From Rhizoctonia solani (lineage: Eukaryota > Basidiomycota > Agaricomycetes > Cantharellales > Ceratobasidiaceae): a stretch of DNA of 64,000 nt. Each line of letters opens with the position of its first letter. The stretch's first letter is position 1. Under the pieces are notes generated by a model. That model was not told where the DNA came from. It saw nothing but the letters and a program-made list of their open reading frames with translations, and ran no database searches. The stretch spans positions 1,488,001 to 1,552,000 of the forward strand of contig NC_057373.1 of the NCBI RefSeq assembly GCF_016906535.1, given 5' to 3'. Below, piece by piece: positions 12,349 to 25,078 of this stretch. The position numbers and the translations under genes are program-made.

Positions 12349-12801
12349 ATGGGGAATGTGTGCGGCGGCACCAAGGCACTCAACGATCATCCTACTCACC
12401 ACCGACTAGGATCTATTTCTGAATCTCCTCACCCACAGACACAGGGCAATAATGGTACGCCAGTTCAAGCGCCTGTAGCAAAGTCGAGGCCAGCAAAGTC
12501 ATCTGGACCCGCAGCAGACGCAAATGGAGCAGAGGAAAGAGCCAGGAGGGCACAGGCTGCGGAAGAAAGGGCCAAGGCTGTGAGTTTATTACAATATGTG
12601 AGTATATAGGTACTGACTATATTGTGCACAGGCCGCAGCTCGCGGGACAGTAGCATCGAATCCTAAACAAGGCCAGCTCGCAGCCAAAGTCAACCAGCCT
12701 GTGAACCGGATCAACAACGAGCGAGAGGAGGAACCGCTTCGGGTAAGATGTCGTTACCACGCATTGAAATATGGCTAATACATGGTTCGTAGTGGGACTG
12801 A
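12349..12801 (+). CDS. Small basic protein with N-terminal acylation signal
   Basis: Unrecognised; about 112 aa from three exons. It begins MGNVCGG, a classic N-myristoylation glycine followed by a palmitoylatable cysteine, so membrane tethering is inferred. A Pro/Gln-rich stretch follows, then an Ala/Arg/Glu-rich helix (ERARRAQAAEERAKA), then LAAKVNQPVNRINNEREEEP and a terminal LRWD. The last exon encodes only WD before the stop at 12799. The first intron starts at the AAGGCT|GTGAGT junction. CACGTG lies 76 bp upstream (12268-12273). Compatible with a membrane-associated adaptor, but no family is assigned. Confidence 0.7.
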
Positions 12802-13295
12802 ATGTTATTGATGCTTTACGTTTCTATTGTATACCCTCTTTGGATTTATTCGATTGTAGAAGGGGGCTGTATCTACCAACGCCCAGGGCCTTGATATCTT
12901 AATACGAAACGATGTTCTATCAGTCACTATTTGATATGTGTGTCGTGAGCCAAGATAATCTCGTCATGGCCAGCCCAGTTGCCCTCGAAGCCGTAGATCT
13001 TCCAAACGAGGGATACTTGCTGCATACAAAGGCATGTGCACACCTAACCAGTGGCTGGTGATCCGCCAAGAACCTACAGATCTCAGCAACCATTTATTCA
13101 AAACCAAATTCACACAAACAAGGTCCGTCTCATTTTGGTTCGGCGCTAAGCGTGTTTGTTTCGGCATTAAGTATGTCATCATTTACTTTTGCGCGCCAAG
13201 GACCAATAAATCACGGACCTACCTTGACCGCGTCCTCCTTCCTGCAACTCTCCCGCCGCTCTTGATTTCAGCTACTTGTAATACTATTTCAACCC
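12802..13295. other. Intergenic gap
   Basis: 3' flank of the acylated-protein gene and promoter of the EH-like gene. A polypyrimidine stretch (CTCCTTCCTGCAACTC) lies near 13230-13250. No further coding signal seen. Confidence 0.5.
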
Positions 13296-15304
13296 ATGGG
13301 GCGACCACTATGGCTGCACATCAGTGCTCTGAGCCCCGATGAATACGAAGCATATCCCCCTGCACTCGACGACATCGCCAGCATTGGCCAGGATGGTGCG
13401 AAGGGGGACTGGGAATCCCGAAGTGTTTCACTGCTCGTTGCAAAGGGTTGGATGAAAGGCCGTTACCGTGATCAGCTGGAGGGAGATGTAGTGGACAAGG
13501 TATGTGGGAACCATAACTACTTGTTCTCCTCCACGCTCACTCTCATTTGGTCGTGTCATTTCTGCTAGATTCTGCGCTACTTCTATCCGGCCCCGGCCCA
13601 AACAGACTGCCTTTCAGCCGGTCAATTTTTTGCTGCACTGCGGCTGATAACTCATGCTCAACGTGGACACGCGCTCGACAAGTCACTCGTTTTCATCCAA
13701 GGTATGTGGTCATATTCAACACGGTTGTCATGACCCTCAACATCATTATCTTCGGTCGTACAGCTCGAGTGTCAAACGATAGCAATGGCCGGACATCGCC
13801 ACACAAGGCCAAGTCGCTCCACAATCTTCGTTCTGTACCCCCAGCTCCCATTCGGCCTTCACCCGTTCGGCCTCTGCAGCTCGCGCCTGACGAACCCGCG
13901 CCAGGCTCAGATGATCGATATGCTCCTTCCGGATTCGGTCCTTCTCCAGTCCGAGGAGAACCTGTGCTCCCAAAGTCTGCGCCTCCAGGTGGCTCTTCGA
14001 ACCCATTCAGACGAACGCTATCTACTCCCGGTGACACGACACCCAATCATTTTGACATACCTCCTATGCCAAGCTTGAACCCCGCTCTAGTTGCGGAAGC
14101 ACTCGCGTCGAGTTCGGCGCTCATGGATGAGGAAGGGAGCCCTATCCGGGACAAGCCCGCAACTGGACTCGGCCGTTCGTTGAGCACCAAGACCGCCCCC
14201 GAATCACCTTCCAACCCCTTCCGACGCTCTTCTCACTCTCCTGCTCCACCTCCGGTTAGATCTCAATCACCACCATTACTGCCCCGTCGTCCACCTCTTC
14301 CACCACCCCGCGATTCGACTGCTCATATGCTTCCGCCCCCACGCCACCCTCAACAGCCAACCAAACCGCCTAAACCATCTGCATCTTCCAAGCCCAAGCC
14401 TCCCCAAATGCTTCCAGCGGGTGGGACCCCATCTGAGCTCATCAAGCAGTCCCTTCGCGCCGCAAAGGGAGCTCAGCGTGCGAACGAGACGAGCCTGGAA
14501 AAGCAGCGAACGTGGGAAGTAATCAAAAGCAGTACGCACGGCTCGTCTAATCCTAGCGGGCCCGGTGGGGTAGCACAGGCTTTTGCGCAGTTGACCGCAT
14601 CGAATTTACGTTCGTTGCCCCACGCGCCACATCCGCCACCTGGACCTTCGACCAACGCCTCGTCCTTGGATCGCGTAGCGGCTGCTCGTCCGGATCCGGT
14701 CCCTGCTTTACCGCCTGTACCACCCAAACCTGCGTCGCACCATGGCCATTCGCGCGGGGCGAGCACGAGTCGGCCGGTCGAGACTCCTACTCCCGGAAGA
14801 CCAGTTCGGTCCAAGAGCTTGCACCATTCTCCGAGCCACACACCACCCAACGATACGCCTATCCAGCCTCCGCCGCGCCGCAGGCCCGAGAGTATTCAGT
14901 TTACGGGCGGGCAGGTCCCCAAGTCACGAGCAGAGTCGCCTTCCCCCAACCCGCTTTCGCGCCGGACGTCGGTCCGTTCGCAAACGTTTTACGATGAAGT
15001 GCGTCGTCGCGCCGGAGAACTTGAACCTCGATTGGATGCTGTTCGTGCCAAGGCCGAGGGGAAACTTTCGAGTAAAGGGTACATGACCCGACGGGGCAAA
15101 GGAGAACAAGGTGAACCGTTGGTCGATTTGGACGACGAACGGGCGAGCGTTGTTAGTGGTGGGGATGTAGACTGGAGAGAATGGGATCGTGATGACGATG
15201 CTGCTCGACGGTTCCATTCAAGTCCGACGAGTGGACTGTCAGTAGATCGGGACGAACCGACGTCGGATTATAATACGAATGGATGGCGACCGCTCGCGGG
15301 ATAA
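13296..15304 (+). CDS. EH/EF-hand-like, proline-rich scaffold protein
   Basis: Three exons. The first two encode about 115 folded residues: MGRPLWLHISALSPDEYEAY, DWESRSVSLLVAKGW, then ILRYFYPAPAQ and LSAGQFFAALRLI, which resembles the exit of an EH-type EF-hand pair. From about residue 120 the protein is a long disordered Pro/Ser/Arg region with many PxxP runs (SH3-ligand-like) and repeated NPFRR motifs. A short charged helix (FYDEVRRRAGELEPRLDAV) lies near the C-terminus, and it ends WRPLAG. It may act in endocytosis or actin signalling, as EH proteins do, but this is inference. The reading frame is GC-rich and strongly coding-like; no lesion. Confidence 0.82.
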
Positions 15305-15877
15305 ACGGATGATACGACTTCTTTTGCATGATTTTTTTCTCTCTCTTTCTTTGATTCGCCTCTCAGACCACGCATTCTCAACTCAGACATGATTTCGAAA
15401 CCTGTACTCATTAATGGCTTTATGATCGTCAATATCTATCATTTACGTGTTTTACGCACCCTGGATTCTGGATTAGGCTGTATGCGCTCGGTTACACAGT
15501 TACGTTCCATACTGGTGACTTGTAACAACTCGACAGTCGGCCCACTTTGTTCGACTCCAGGCACAATCAAAAGCACAGGCTCACTCTTGAAGCTCGTATG
15601 TAATTATGGTTTTGCCTCCACGAAATCCGCGCGCGCCGCGCAGAGTGCTGACCGATACATAACAGTAACCGGCAAACAACCAATAGTGGTTCAACGTAAG
15701 GGCCTCGGCATCGGCAACAACACTGTTACTCAATGTAACGTACAGCACCGCCCCACTAATGCTCCGTAGATGACCTATAAGTTCACTTCTTGGGCTTGAA
15801 CCGCCCCAATCTCCCCCTCCCCGCCCAGTTCCGCACACCACCTTTCCCCCTTTTCTTCACTTGCATTTTTATTTACA
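15305..15877. other. Intergenic gap upstream of the Cys-rich peptide gene
   Basis: Contains the 3' end of the EH-like gene and the promoter of the next gene. A C-rich tract (CCCCTCCCCGCCC) and CT-rich leader precede the ATG at 15878. A 126-codon ORF here has no recognisable features and is taken as chance. Confidence 0.5.
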
Positions 15878-16300
15878 ATGGGCTTCTTTGGAGGAGACAA
15901 TAAAGACCAACCTCAGTACTACGCTCCTCCACCTCCTCAACAGGCTCACTATGGCCGTAAGTACCTCTTTCGTCTCGCTTTGAGATATTACTAAGATAGA
16001 ACTTTTTTGGGATTCGTAGATCATCCGGGACACCATCAACAATATCAGCCACAAGCGCAACCGCAGATGGTGTATGTTCAAGCTCCCCCGCAGCGTAAAG
16101 ACGATGATAGTTGCTGCGGAGTGTGCTGTGCCTGGTAAGCCCGAAACCCCATGCTATTCTCGGTCTTAACTTGGACTAATCTCGATTGCCTTTTATAGCT
16201 GTGCTGGAGCTACCGCAGCATTCGTGAGTCTTGTACACCTACCAGGAGGTATTTCCACTAACTCCTTACCTAGTGCTGTTGCCCATGCTTCGTGTGCTAA
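15878..16300 (+). CDS. CYSTM-like small cysteine-rich protein
   Basis: Only 81 aa once four exons are joined. The N-terminus MGFFGGDNKDQPQYYAPPPP and a His/Gln/Pro-rich segment lead into KDDD and a cysteine block of CCGVCCACCAGATAAFCC and CPCFVC at the very C-terminus. This Pro/Gln head with a C-terminal Cys-rich hydrophobic module is the CYSTM layout (known in stress-tolerance proteins and thought to sit in or on membranes). The last two introns split codons within the Cys block, so the motif appears only after splicing. The role is inferred; a heavy-metal or stress function is possible. Confidence 0.78.
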
Positions 16301-16566
16301 ATACCTCGAGCCACGTCGACGAATTCGAATCTAACTAACATGTATTCCTGATACACGCAAGATACCTGGGGGCGTAATGATTACCATCCCACCCTATTGT
16401 ATTCTTTACCACTCTTTTTCACTCTATGTTGTACGATCACGTTCGCTAGGGTAATCCTATTCATATGTTGTGAGCGTTCATTCAGCCTATACCATGAACT
16501 ACAAAAGATGCCGTATGTTCAGGGTTGGAAGTTACGTGAAATCACAATCGACTCTGAGCAATATCG

Positions 16567-19500
16567 TTAGACGGTGACTGGTATTTCAGCAGCAGGTGTC
16601 ACGACTTGAGATACCGCCTCTTCCCTTTTGTGAACAACAACATTCATTGTGTCACTAGGACCAAATTCAGTCAACAACTGAAATTTACACAAAGGCCAAC
16701 GTATTGAGGGCGTACCGTAGATTTATCGCAAAGCCCGTCGCTACATCGGTTAGGGTCAATGTGTCGACCGAGTGCGAGCCGGGTTGGATAGCTAGGAATC
16801 GCATGCGCACGGACTGACATGTCCGGGTCGGAGTGGGCTATAGGCAATCAAGTCAGGTACGCTCACTAGGGTAATCACAAGTCAGGACCCGTACCCAATA
16901 CGGATGTGGTTCTCCAGCGGAAGTATACCAGTTGGGTTTCCTGGATGGTCTATAGCCATATAGATCAATAGATATACTGCCAAGTACCGTGATACTCACC
17001 ATCTTGGGAGCGTTGTGCTGTTTCTTGCCTCCACCGCTTACGCGCCGGGCAACTGATTTCGCAGCGTCGTACAACGTCTGATTCGTTGAATACAAATATC
17101 TCCAGGGAGAATGTGTTCATGGGGTATATGCGTTCGTCCGACGACCCGTCGGGTGGCAGTAGCGATACAGACACTAACACGGGTTGCAACACAGACGGAG
17201 CATATGCATGACGTTGGCCAAGTCCAAGAGGGTCACTGAGCGAGTCTCTACGGCTCTGTGGGTCCTGGCGGCTGAGCGAATCTCGACGAGCCGGAGGTTC
17301 GAGTGGAGGGGCAACAGAAGCCATGAGTCCTTGCATTGGGGCCTGCGATAGCGGACTGGACGGCAAGGGCGCATCTGGGTAAGCTGGGAACGCTGGAGTG
17401 ACAGGGGTAGGCCCACTGGAGGGAACAGCAAGACTACTATGGCTACTTGCGGTGGGTGATCCCTTGGTTGGTGTACCTTGCATCTGAGATTGCGTGAACG
17501 AATTGGCACCATGTGGGGGCGTAAGACCTGCGGAAACGGCTACCGAAGGAGGCATAGGCATAAATTTTGGGGGAGCTCCTGGGCGAGTTAGTCCAGTAGG
17601 GGGTACAGTTACTGGAGTGGATGCTCGCTGGCTAATTGAGGTAGGTAGACTGGCTCGTTTTGCCGCAAGGCTGGCGAGACCTGCAATCGTGTGCCGTTTG
17701 CTTCCCGCTACCGTCGCACTAGGTAGTTCCACTGGCCCACCAAAGACCGAAGAAAACGAAGACCCATCGGGAGTCATTGAAGAACCAGAAAAAGGACCAG
17801 TAAACGGATGACCAGAAGAGTGTGGAGTGCCTGTATTCCTCCTCTGGGACATGACCGAAGGAAATGGTGAGGGCGGAACAGGATAAATATCACGACTAGG
17901 ATCGACAGATACCGGGTCAACCATGCTCTGCGGCCGGTTAGATCGTGCAGCACTCTGCTGGGACATGGCAAAAAGATCCAGTGGGCAGTGCCAGCGAGCG
18001 TCAAATGGTTTTGTACGCATCCCGAGTTCTTGTAAATCTTGAGAGGACATATCATGCCTAGTCAAATCAAAGGGCCGACCAGTAACAATAATCGTGACGA
18101 TACGGTGCATGAATGAGTCTCGAGTCACGGGAATACTGTCTCTTCGACTATGGGTGCGTCCACTCGCGGCGTCCAACAAGTCAGGCGGCAACATGAACAT
18201 GACCGCATATAGGAGATTATACTGATCTCGGGATCGTAAGGGCAAAGGAAATTTTGTTGATCCCAAGAGCCTTGTCTGGGTGTCTTCACCATTAACAGTC
18301 ACTTGGATTTTCTCGACCAAGAATCCACTGTCCTGCCCACCCGAGTTTTCAAGTTCAATACTAAGCACTACAGAATGCTCTTCCCCAGTAGTTTCATCGT
18401 ATTCGGCAAAGTCGTCGTCCGTAAACGCATGAGGAACGAACGCTGGCAATAGACGAACCTGTATTCCAGAAGCAGTAGGTAACGTTTTGCGAAACGCCTT
18501 ACGAAGTGTTGGTAATTGACGGTTTGATAGAGGCGTTGCTGTAGTTGTGCCCACGCTAGCTGGAGAGGTAGCTTCTTGGCGAGAGGGCGTTGGTGCAAGG
18601 GAGAAGGCTTGTCGACGAATACCAGTACCCATGCGGGAGGTCGATAAGGTCAATTTGTCCGCCGGGTCCTCGGGGGTAAATGTAATACCTTCAACGACGA
18701 TTCAGCAATCATCACAGGTACATTTATAGTCAAATCTCGATTACCATCAGTAAGACCTTCAAGAAGGTTTACCTCCTCCAGGCCATACATAACGTCGTCC
18801 TCGATCTCTTGGTCCTTTGGTGGGACGCTGCCATTATGTTTAGGCCTAGATTTCACCACCTGATAAACTCCACCGGCAGACTTGAATAATTCAATCAGTT
18901 CTTCCCGTTGAGGTGTTTGTAGCATAGGTTTATCTCTCAGTGTTGCTGATACAGTCAAGCACAGGACTGGATCTTGCATCCTGACCCTGAGATACTCTAT
19001 CAATGAGATGAGTACTAATATCGGAGTTCGTAAGGATTACTCACCAACCGTGACTTCGAGTCTATATATCATAGCCCAATTATCCTCCTCTGGTAGCCAT
19101 ACCAAACGAAAAGATGGCTTGCCATCTTGAACTCCAATCTTCCGCTGGCCGTCATTTTCTTCTCCCCAGAAATAAGACTGTACCGGAACACCCATATCCG
19201 TCCTGCCTAGTATACGCTCACTTTCTGAGGTCATGGGCTGAGGGTTGGGAGTTTCGGGTGGCTGCACTGGGACTGGCCTTGACGCGTTGACTGGGTTCTT
19301 GAGAGGTGATGAGTGTGCTGGTATATTGAGCATCGAACCAGACCCTTGTGGTAGACGCAACTTGGCGGGCGGACGCGGTGAGGTTCCGCCCGAGGCCGGA
19401 GTGTAGGAAGGGACGTATATCGCATCTATGGCGACTTGCAGGTAGACGAGGAAGTTGAGCAAATACAAGGGAGGTGTCGGACCCGGTCCACCTGCAGGCT

Positions 19501-19741
19501 TGCTGCCAACGCGGGAGACAAGGTAAAATTGCAAGCGCTCATCTAGCAGCATACCAGATTCAGTCGAACAAGCAAGAGCGATTTCTTCGAAACTCTAACC
19601 AAAATATGCGGCTGGTCTTTCTCCTAGTGCCTCAAGTTTTCGTATCCAAGCACTGTCAATTGACTCAGGAAATTCAATGACTTCGTCGGGAACGATCACC
19701 TCGAGTCGAAGAGAGTTGAAAAGCTGTTCTGGATTCGACAT
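16567..19741 (-). CDS. TRS65: TRAPPII complex subunit Trs65 (apparent C-terminal frame break)
   Basis: Subunit of the fungal TRAPPII guanine-exchange factor for Ypt31/32 at the late Golgi. The start at 19741 gives MSNPEQLFNSLRLEVIVPDE. A Ser/Pro-rich central region is flanked by beta-sandwich stretches (HSVVLSIELENSG; SLEIFVFNESD) and by the conserved C-terminal strands GILPLENHIRIG, CQSVRMRFLAI, HSVDTLTLTDV and NVVVH, ending at 16567. Exon 1 reaches an in-frame TAG unless a 57-nt intron with an unusual GTTAGA donor is removed, giving AAYFDERLQFYLV. Between PLRPG and TCQSVRM (near 16820) the reading frame jumps by one base with no plausible intron; see findings. Confidence 0.88.
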
Positions 19742-19968
19742 CAATTGACGCGAGCCAGGGTTCTGCTGTAGATGGTCGTAAGGACCAATATACCCCAGAT
19801 GGGTGCACGGTTTGTCCCTGTTGTGCTGATTCAACTTCGAGACGCCCCCACATGAGTTTATAAATAAATGTATATTCGAATTCCAAGAAAAAAAAAGTAC
19901 GTATTCTACATTATTTTCCAACAAGCTCTACTATTTCAGTTCGGATGTTCTTGTTCGAAATTCAAAAG

Positions 19969-20915
<947 letters not shown>

Positions 20916-21346
20916 TGGGAACGCTGGTGGTTTGAGACTATGCCTAGGATAGTTTAGCACCGTTGTGTACTCGAGGACTTACAAGCCACCCACCGATACT
21001 AAAAAAGTGAACAAAACCTTGCCCAGCGGATCCCCGAGTCCCTCCACAGGTGGCGGTTGAGGTTGTCTATTGTGATGCTCACTAAGCGCTACACTTGGGC
21101 GTTTTTCAAGGCTGACTAAAATGAATAGTCTAGAATGAATAGACCGGCTAAATTTACCATGTTAGGAACTCGCCATGATCCTTTCTGTAGAATTGTAGTC
21201 ACGAGGTAACCAATGACTGAATACCAACCTCCTTCCGGAATCCGTTGAGGCCAAGGTGGATCCAGAGTTCCCACCACTCCCTCCGATAGATAAATAGCTA
21301 AATTGATAATGAGTGATGTAGATAGATCTACCACCACACTTTCACC
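20916..21346 (-). other. Possible 5' exons of the AMMECR1 gene or a small separate gene
   Basis: Joining three minus-strand segments (starting near 21290, 21190 and 21113) with 47-51 nt introns gives one open frame. It is Gly/Ser-rich (GGSGGNSGSTLAS), then KDHGEFLTCLEKRPSVALSE, then QPQPPPVEGLGDPLG and a hydrophobic VLFTFLVSVGG. It then reaches either a stop (TAA at about 20979) or a GTAAGT donor at 20982, which would join it to the AMMECR1 exon through a 39-nt intron. No initiating ATG is visible. The SDR gene starts divergently at 21347. Treat as tentative. Confidence 0.3.
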
Positions 21347-22399
21347 ATGGCCTCCACGACCGAAGCACCTCTCGTTGGCGTTGCAGCTGCACTAAAGGCG
21401 GCCTCTGATCCATCTTTCACTCCCAAAAAGACACTTTTTAATGAATTCTCACTCGAGGGTCGTGTAGCGATTGTCACTGGAGCTAATCGGGGTCTCGGGC
21501 TAGAGATGGCCTTGGCTTTATGTGAGGCTGGCGCCACCGTGTATGCGCTTGATCTACCACAGTCCCCAGGAGAGGAGTTTACTGCTACTGCGGAATACGC
21601 GAAGAAGCTTGGTTCTGCCTTGAAATATGTATCGGTTGACGTCACTGACCAGCAGGGTGTGTGGACAAGGTCGCGGCGATTGGTGATGTCGAGAAACGTG
21701 TCGATATATGCGTAGCTGCGGCCGGAATCTTGGGAGGCGCCGATTGTTTGGTTTACAAGGCCGATGACTTCCAGCGTATAATGAACGTCAACGTCAATGG
21801 TGTACTTTACTCCGCACAGGCGGCCGGACAACAGATGACAAAGTACGGTACTCCCGGAAGCATAATCTTGATCGCTTCAATGAGTGGGTCCATCACAAAT
21901 CGAGTAGGTTGTATACGATTACCATAGCATATTATTTATTCACTGGTAAACCTATTTTAGGATCATGCCTGGGTCGCATATAATACCAGTAAATCCGCTG
22001 TTTTGCAGATGGCACGGAGTATGGCATGCGAGCTTGGAAAGCATAAAATCCGTGTCAATTCCATTTCGCCAGGTTTGTACATCCTATTCATTATTAGGCT
22101 TCCAACAGTTTCATAATAACTATTGTTTATTCACTTGCAACACAGGCCATATCTATACCAAAATGACTGCAGCTTTCATCGACACGCAACCCGAACTTGC
22201 TGGGAAATGGGCCAGCATGAATCCGCTCGGTCGTCTCGGCCGACCTGATGAGTTGCGCGGAGTAGTTGCATGGCTTGCTTCAGATGCTTCTACATTTTGT
22301 ACGGGCAGCGAGTAAGTTCTAATTACAGTACTTCTCTAATGCTTTATTCATACGGACTGTTCTAGTATCCTCGTCAGTGGTGGTCACCACGCTTGGTGA
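21347..22399 (+). CDS. Short-chain dehydrogenase, sorbose-reductase-like (one frame break)
   Basis: Classical SDR that would reduce a sugar or polyol ketone with NADP(H). Seen: MASTTEAPLVGVAAAL, cofactor motif TGANRGLG, the LDLP/SVDVTD acidic turn, NAAG-type CVAAAGILGG, NVNVNGV, catalytic Ser in IASMSGS, the YNTSK catalytic dyad (split by an intron), ISPGHIYTKMT, and the terminal DILVSGGHHAW. The order and end match fungal Sou1/Sou2-type SDRs. Near 21660 the frame shifts by one base between TDQQG and VDKVAAIGD without a candidate intron. Either one base is missing in the assembly or the gene is mutated. Everything else is intact, including all splice sites. Confidence 0.85.
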
Positions 22400-23266
22400 G
22401 GAATGGTCGTGGTGCTGGAAGGTGTAAATCGACAAACCCCTGTATAATGAAAAAGGAATACAACATTCAGATACATCATTATAAACTCTTATGCGCTGAC
22501 TATGTGGGGTGTAACGTTAGTTACATCGGTGTTTATGGCATCATTATACACGCATCGTATGCTCCATAGTTGTCCAATGTCAACGTGGTGCTAACTTGCC
22601 ACATGCGGCTCGCCACGCATATACCCGAGTTTGGTCAAATCTACTCAGGGCTCCTTTTACAGCTTCTACCTATACTATCCCACGGTAATTAGGGGCGCAC
22701 AGGGGACAATCGTCCCTACCTAGCTCCCATTTCCTTGCAACAGCTAGATTGAAAACAGGATGAAAAGCCATGCAGAGGTGATACCGCGGTGCATACCGTG
22801 ACGGGCCTCATGATCGCTTTGAAATTCTTATCAGACTGATCTACATTTGTTCTTGGGTTCACCTCGGCTTTCGTTACACCTTGAGTCCTGAGCTGATGAC
22901 TGAGAGCTTAACTTATGCATCATATCTACGTGTCAATATTTGTAGTCTGTGCATGACTCCGATAACACTTTACAACTTGAAATTACGGACTCATGGATAC
23001 ATGATAGTGGTTGGATGAACATACATGGATTGAGCATCCGCCAAGCGCTCGTTTGTTGTGGATGACCGGGGGCTTCGTAGACACCCCGGAACCGCATGAT
23101 GGAGCTTTGAAACGAGGGTTCTGTTCTTTCCTCTTCCACCCTGAGCTCGCCGTTAACGTTGGTTCCTTACTTTTGACGCGTCACGAGCGCCAAGCAGTGT
23201 TTATAACCAGCGTCTGATCCCCGAAAGCTCCTGTACTCTACCACTCGTTCGCTAGCTGTAGAAGAT
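22400..23266. other. Intergenic gap
   Basis: About 870 bp between the SDR 3' end and the methyltransferase start. A TATAACC-like element lies near 23201. Only short, featureless ORFs. Nothing else recognised. Confidence 0.5.
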
Positions 23267-24628
23267 ATGAGTCTAGTCGGTCGTCACCCGAGATATATGA
23301 TAGGCATGGCCGCTGGTCTGCTATGCACCGTGCTTCTGCTTGCGTCCCAGTCCCACTCCTCGCCAGGCTTGGGATTCATGAGTCGACCGCACGTGATGAC
23401 CGTGCGCCAAAAGCTCGATCGTCAAGAGGAGGCTTACGCACAGATAGTACAAGACCGACACGCGTTTATTCGGAAAGTAGGTCCAACTCCCGACAAGGTC
23501 GTTCCGTGAGTCGCTCTCGCGTCCACACTCTGGCCTCTGCTAACTTGGTGTCACGAAGCTACCCTGATGAACCTGGTTACAAAACCTATACGGTGTGTGA
23601 TGCTTGCTGTCAAGTTTCCTTCAAAATATTTATCATTTGTGCTTTCAGCTTTGGGACTTCTTCCCAGCATCGTATGTCCATACGCTCGACTTGATTGATC
23701 CATCACATATCATATTCACAGGTTCAATTGTCCCTACGAAACATCACGTCTCGGTGTAATGGGCGACGGAGGCAAATGGGTCTGTGGTCTTTCAAGATTG
23801 ATTAGCAAGCCCAACTGTGTTGTATACTCTGCTGGTATGTTTTCTGAGATGACCCCCGTATACACTATTAATTATTATGGTAAAGGTATCAACGTCGAAT
23901 CCTCGTTTGAGGCTGACATCATCCGTCGTACGAAATGCGAGGTCTTTGGCTTTGATTACAGCGTAGACAAAGTGAGTGGCGTCTCGGACACAGTTGGCAC
24001 GCAATAGTAATATACTTGCGTAGTTTGGACCTGAGATTGAGAATTTTGCCGAGTTGCGCGAGAGGGCACACTTCTACAAGTACGCTATTTCTGGCAAGGA
24101 CGATCACCATGCCAACCCTCCAGCCTGGACTCTCCAGGCATTGATGGAGCATCACGGTGGGTAACTTCCAGATTGATCTGCAAGTGCATGAGACCAATGT
24201 CATTGTTCAGGACACACGTTCATCGATATTCTCAAAGTTGATATCGAAAGCGCAGAGTTCAACGTCCTTGGAGAAACTGTTAGGTACTACAAAGAGCGCG
24301 ACTTGCCTCTTCCTTTCGGCCAACTTCAGCTCGAGATTCACTCCGAGAACGTGCCGTTTGAGAAGTTCTTGCAATGGTGGGAGGACCTCGAGGCTGCAGG
24401 TCTACGACCCTTCCATACAGAGGTGGGCTTTAAACGACGCTCCCATTTGGGATTTCACTAACACCAATTAATCAGACTAACTTGATTGTTGTGAGCTGGT
24501 ACCGCACAAAACCAAGTAAGTGTCTAATAAATCGTGATAGCTGGTCAAAGTACTGAGTTAGTTCCACAGCTTACTCCGAGTACTCGTTCCTGAATATTGG
24601 TGCTTCGCACGAAGTCGTCCAGGACTAG
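23267..24628 (+). CDS. Type II membrane methyltransferase, METTL24-like (Methyltransf_22)
   Basis: Single-pass protein with a short cytosolic N-terminus (MSLVGRHPRYM), a signal anchor (GMAAGLLCTVLLLASQS) and a lumenal domain. The catalytic part shows LWDFFPASFNCPYE, LGVMGDGGKWVCG (glycine-rich, SAM-binding side), FEADIIRRTKCEVFGFDYS, the acidic ILKVDIESAEF motif, and LPFGQLQLEIH, ending YSEYSFLNIGASHEVVQD. At least seven short introns. This is the basidiomycete-expanded family of METTL24-type putative SAM-dependent enzymes; the acceptor is unknown. All exon joins keep frame, so it is likely functional. Confidence 0.85.
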
Positions 24629-25078
24629 CTGTATATCAGAGTTTTGATTTTCTTATACCCGGACTTTAATAATTAATTCCTCGTACGTATTTGAGCCTTT
24701 TGCCTCAATCCTATCTGTGAACTGGTGCAGCACCGGAAATTTCAAAAGCGCGGGCAACTGGCCCAAGTGCGGATCCCATATTTTCGCATCTTTATTGTAA
24801 CGTAAACCGTGATTCCAATCGCTACGCGGATCTGTACGCGATTGGTGATCGTGCACCGCTGACAATCATATCAGACGCTTTCTGAATTCTAAACACCGCT
24901 TCGTCTGGGCTACCCTCCACCCACCTCCACCACCGGGAAATTTCTAAGCTCAATTAGATTTCTAACCCGATTGGCACATGAACTGTACAGGCCCAGGCTC
25001 CAACCATGTATAAGTGAATTCGCGCGCAGGGGGAGGACTCTTTCACCCTTCAGTCATCTCACTGGCACGTTTGACAAG
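24629..25078. other. Intergenic gap before the MFS pair
   Basis: 3' flank of the methyltransferase and promoter of the first MFS gene. ATGTATAAGTGAATT at 25003-25017 could serve as a TATA element about 70 bp upstream of the ATG. No gene seen. Confidence 0.45.
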
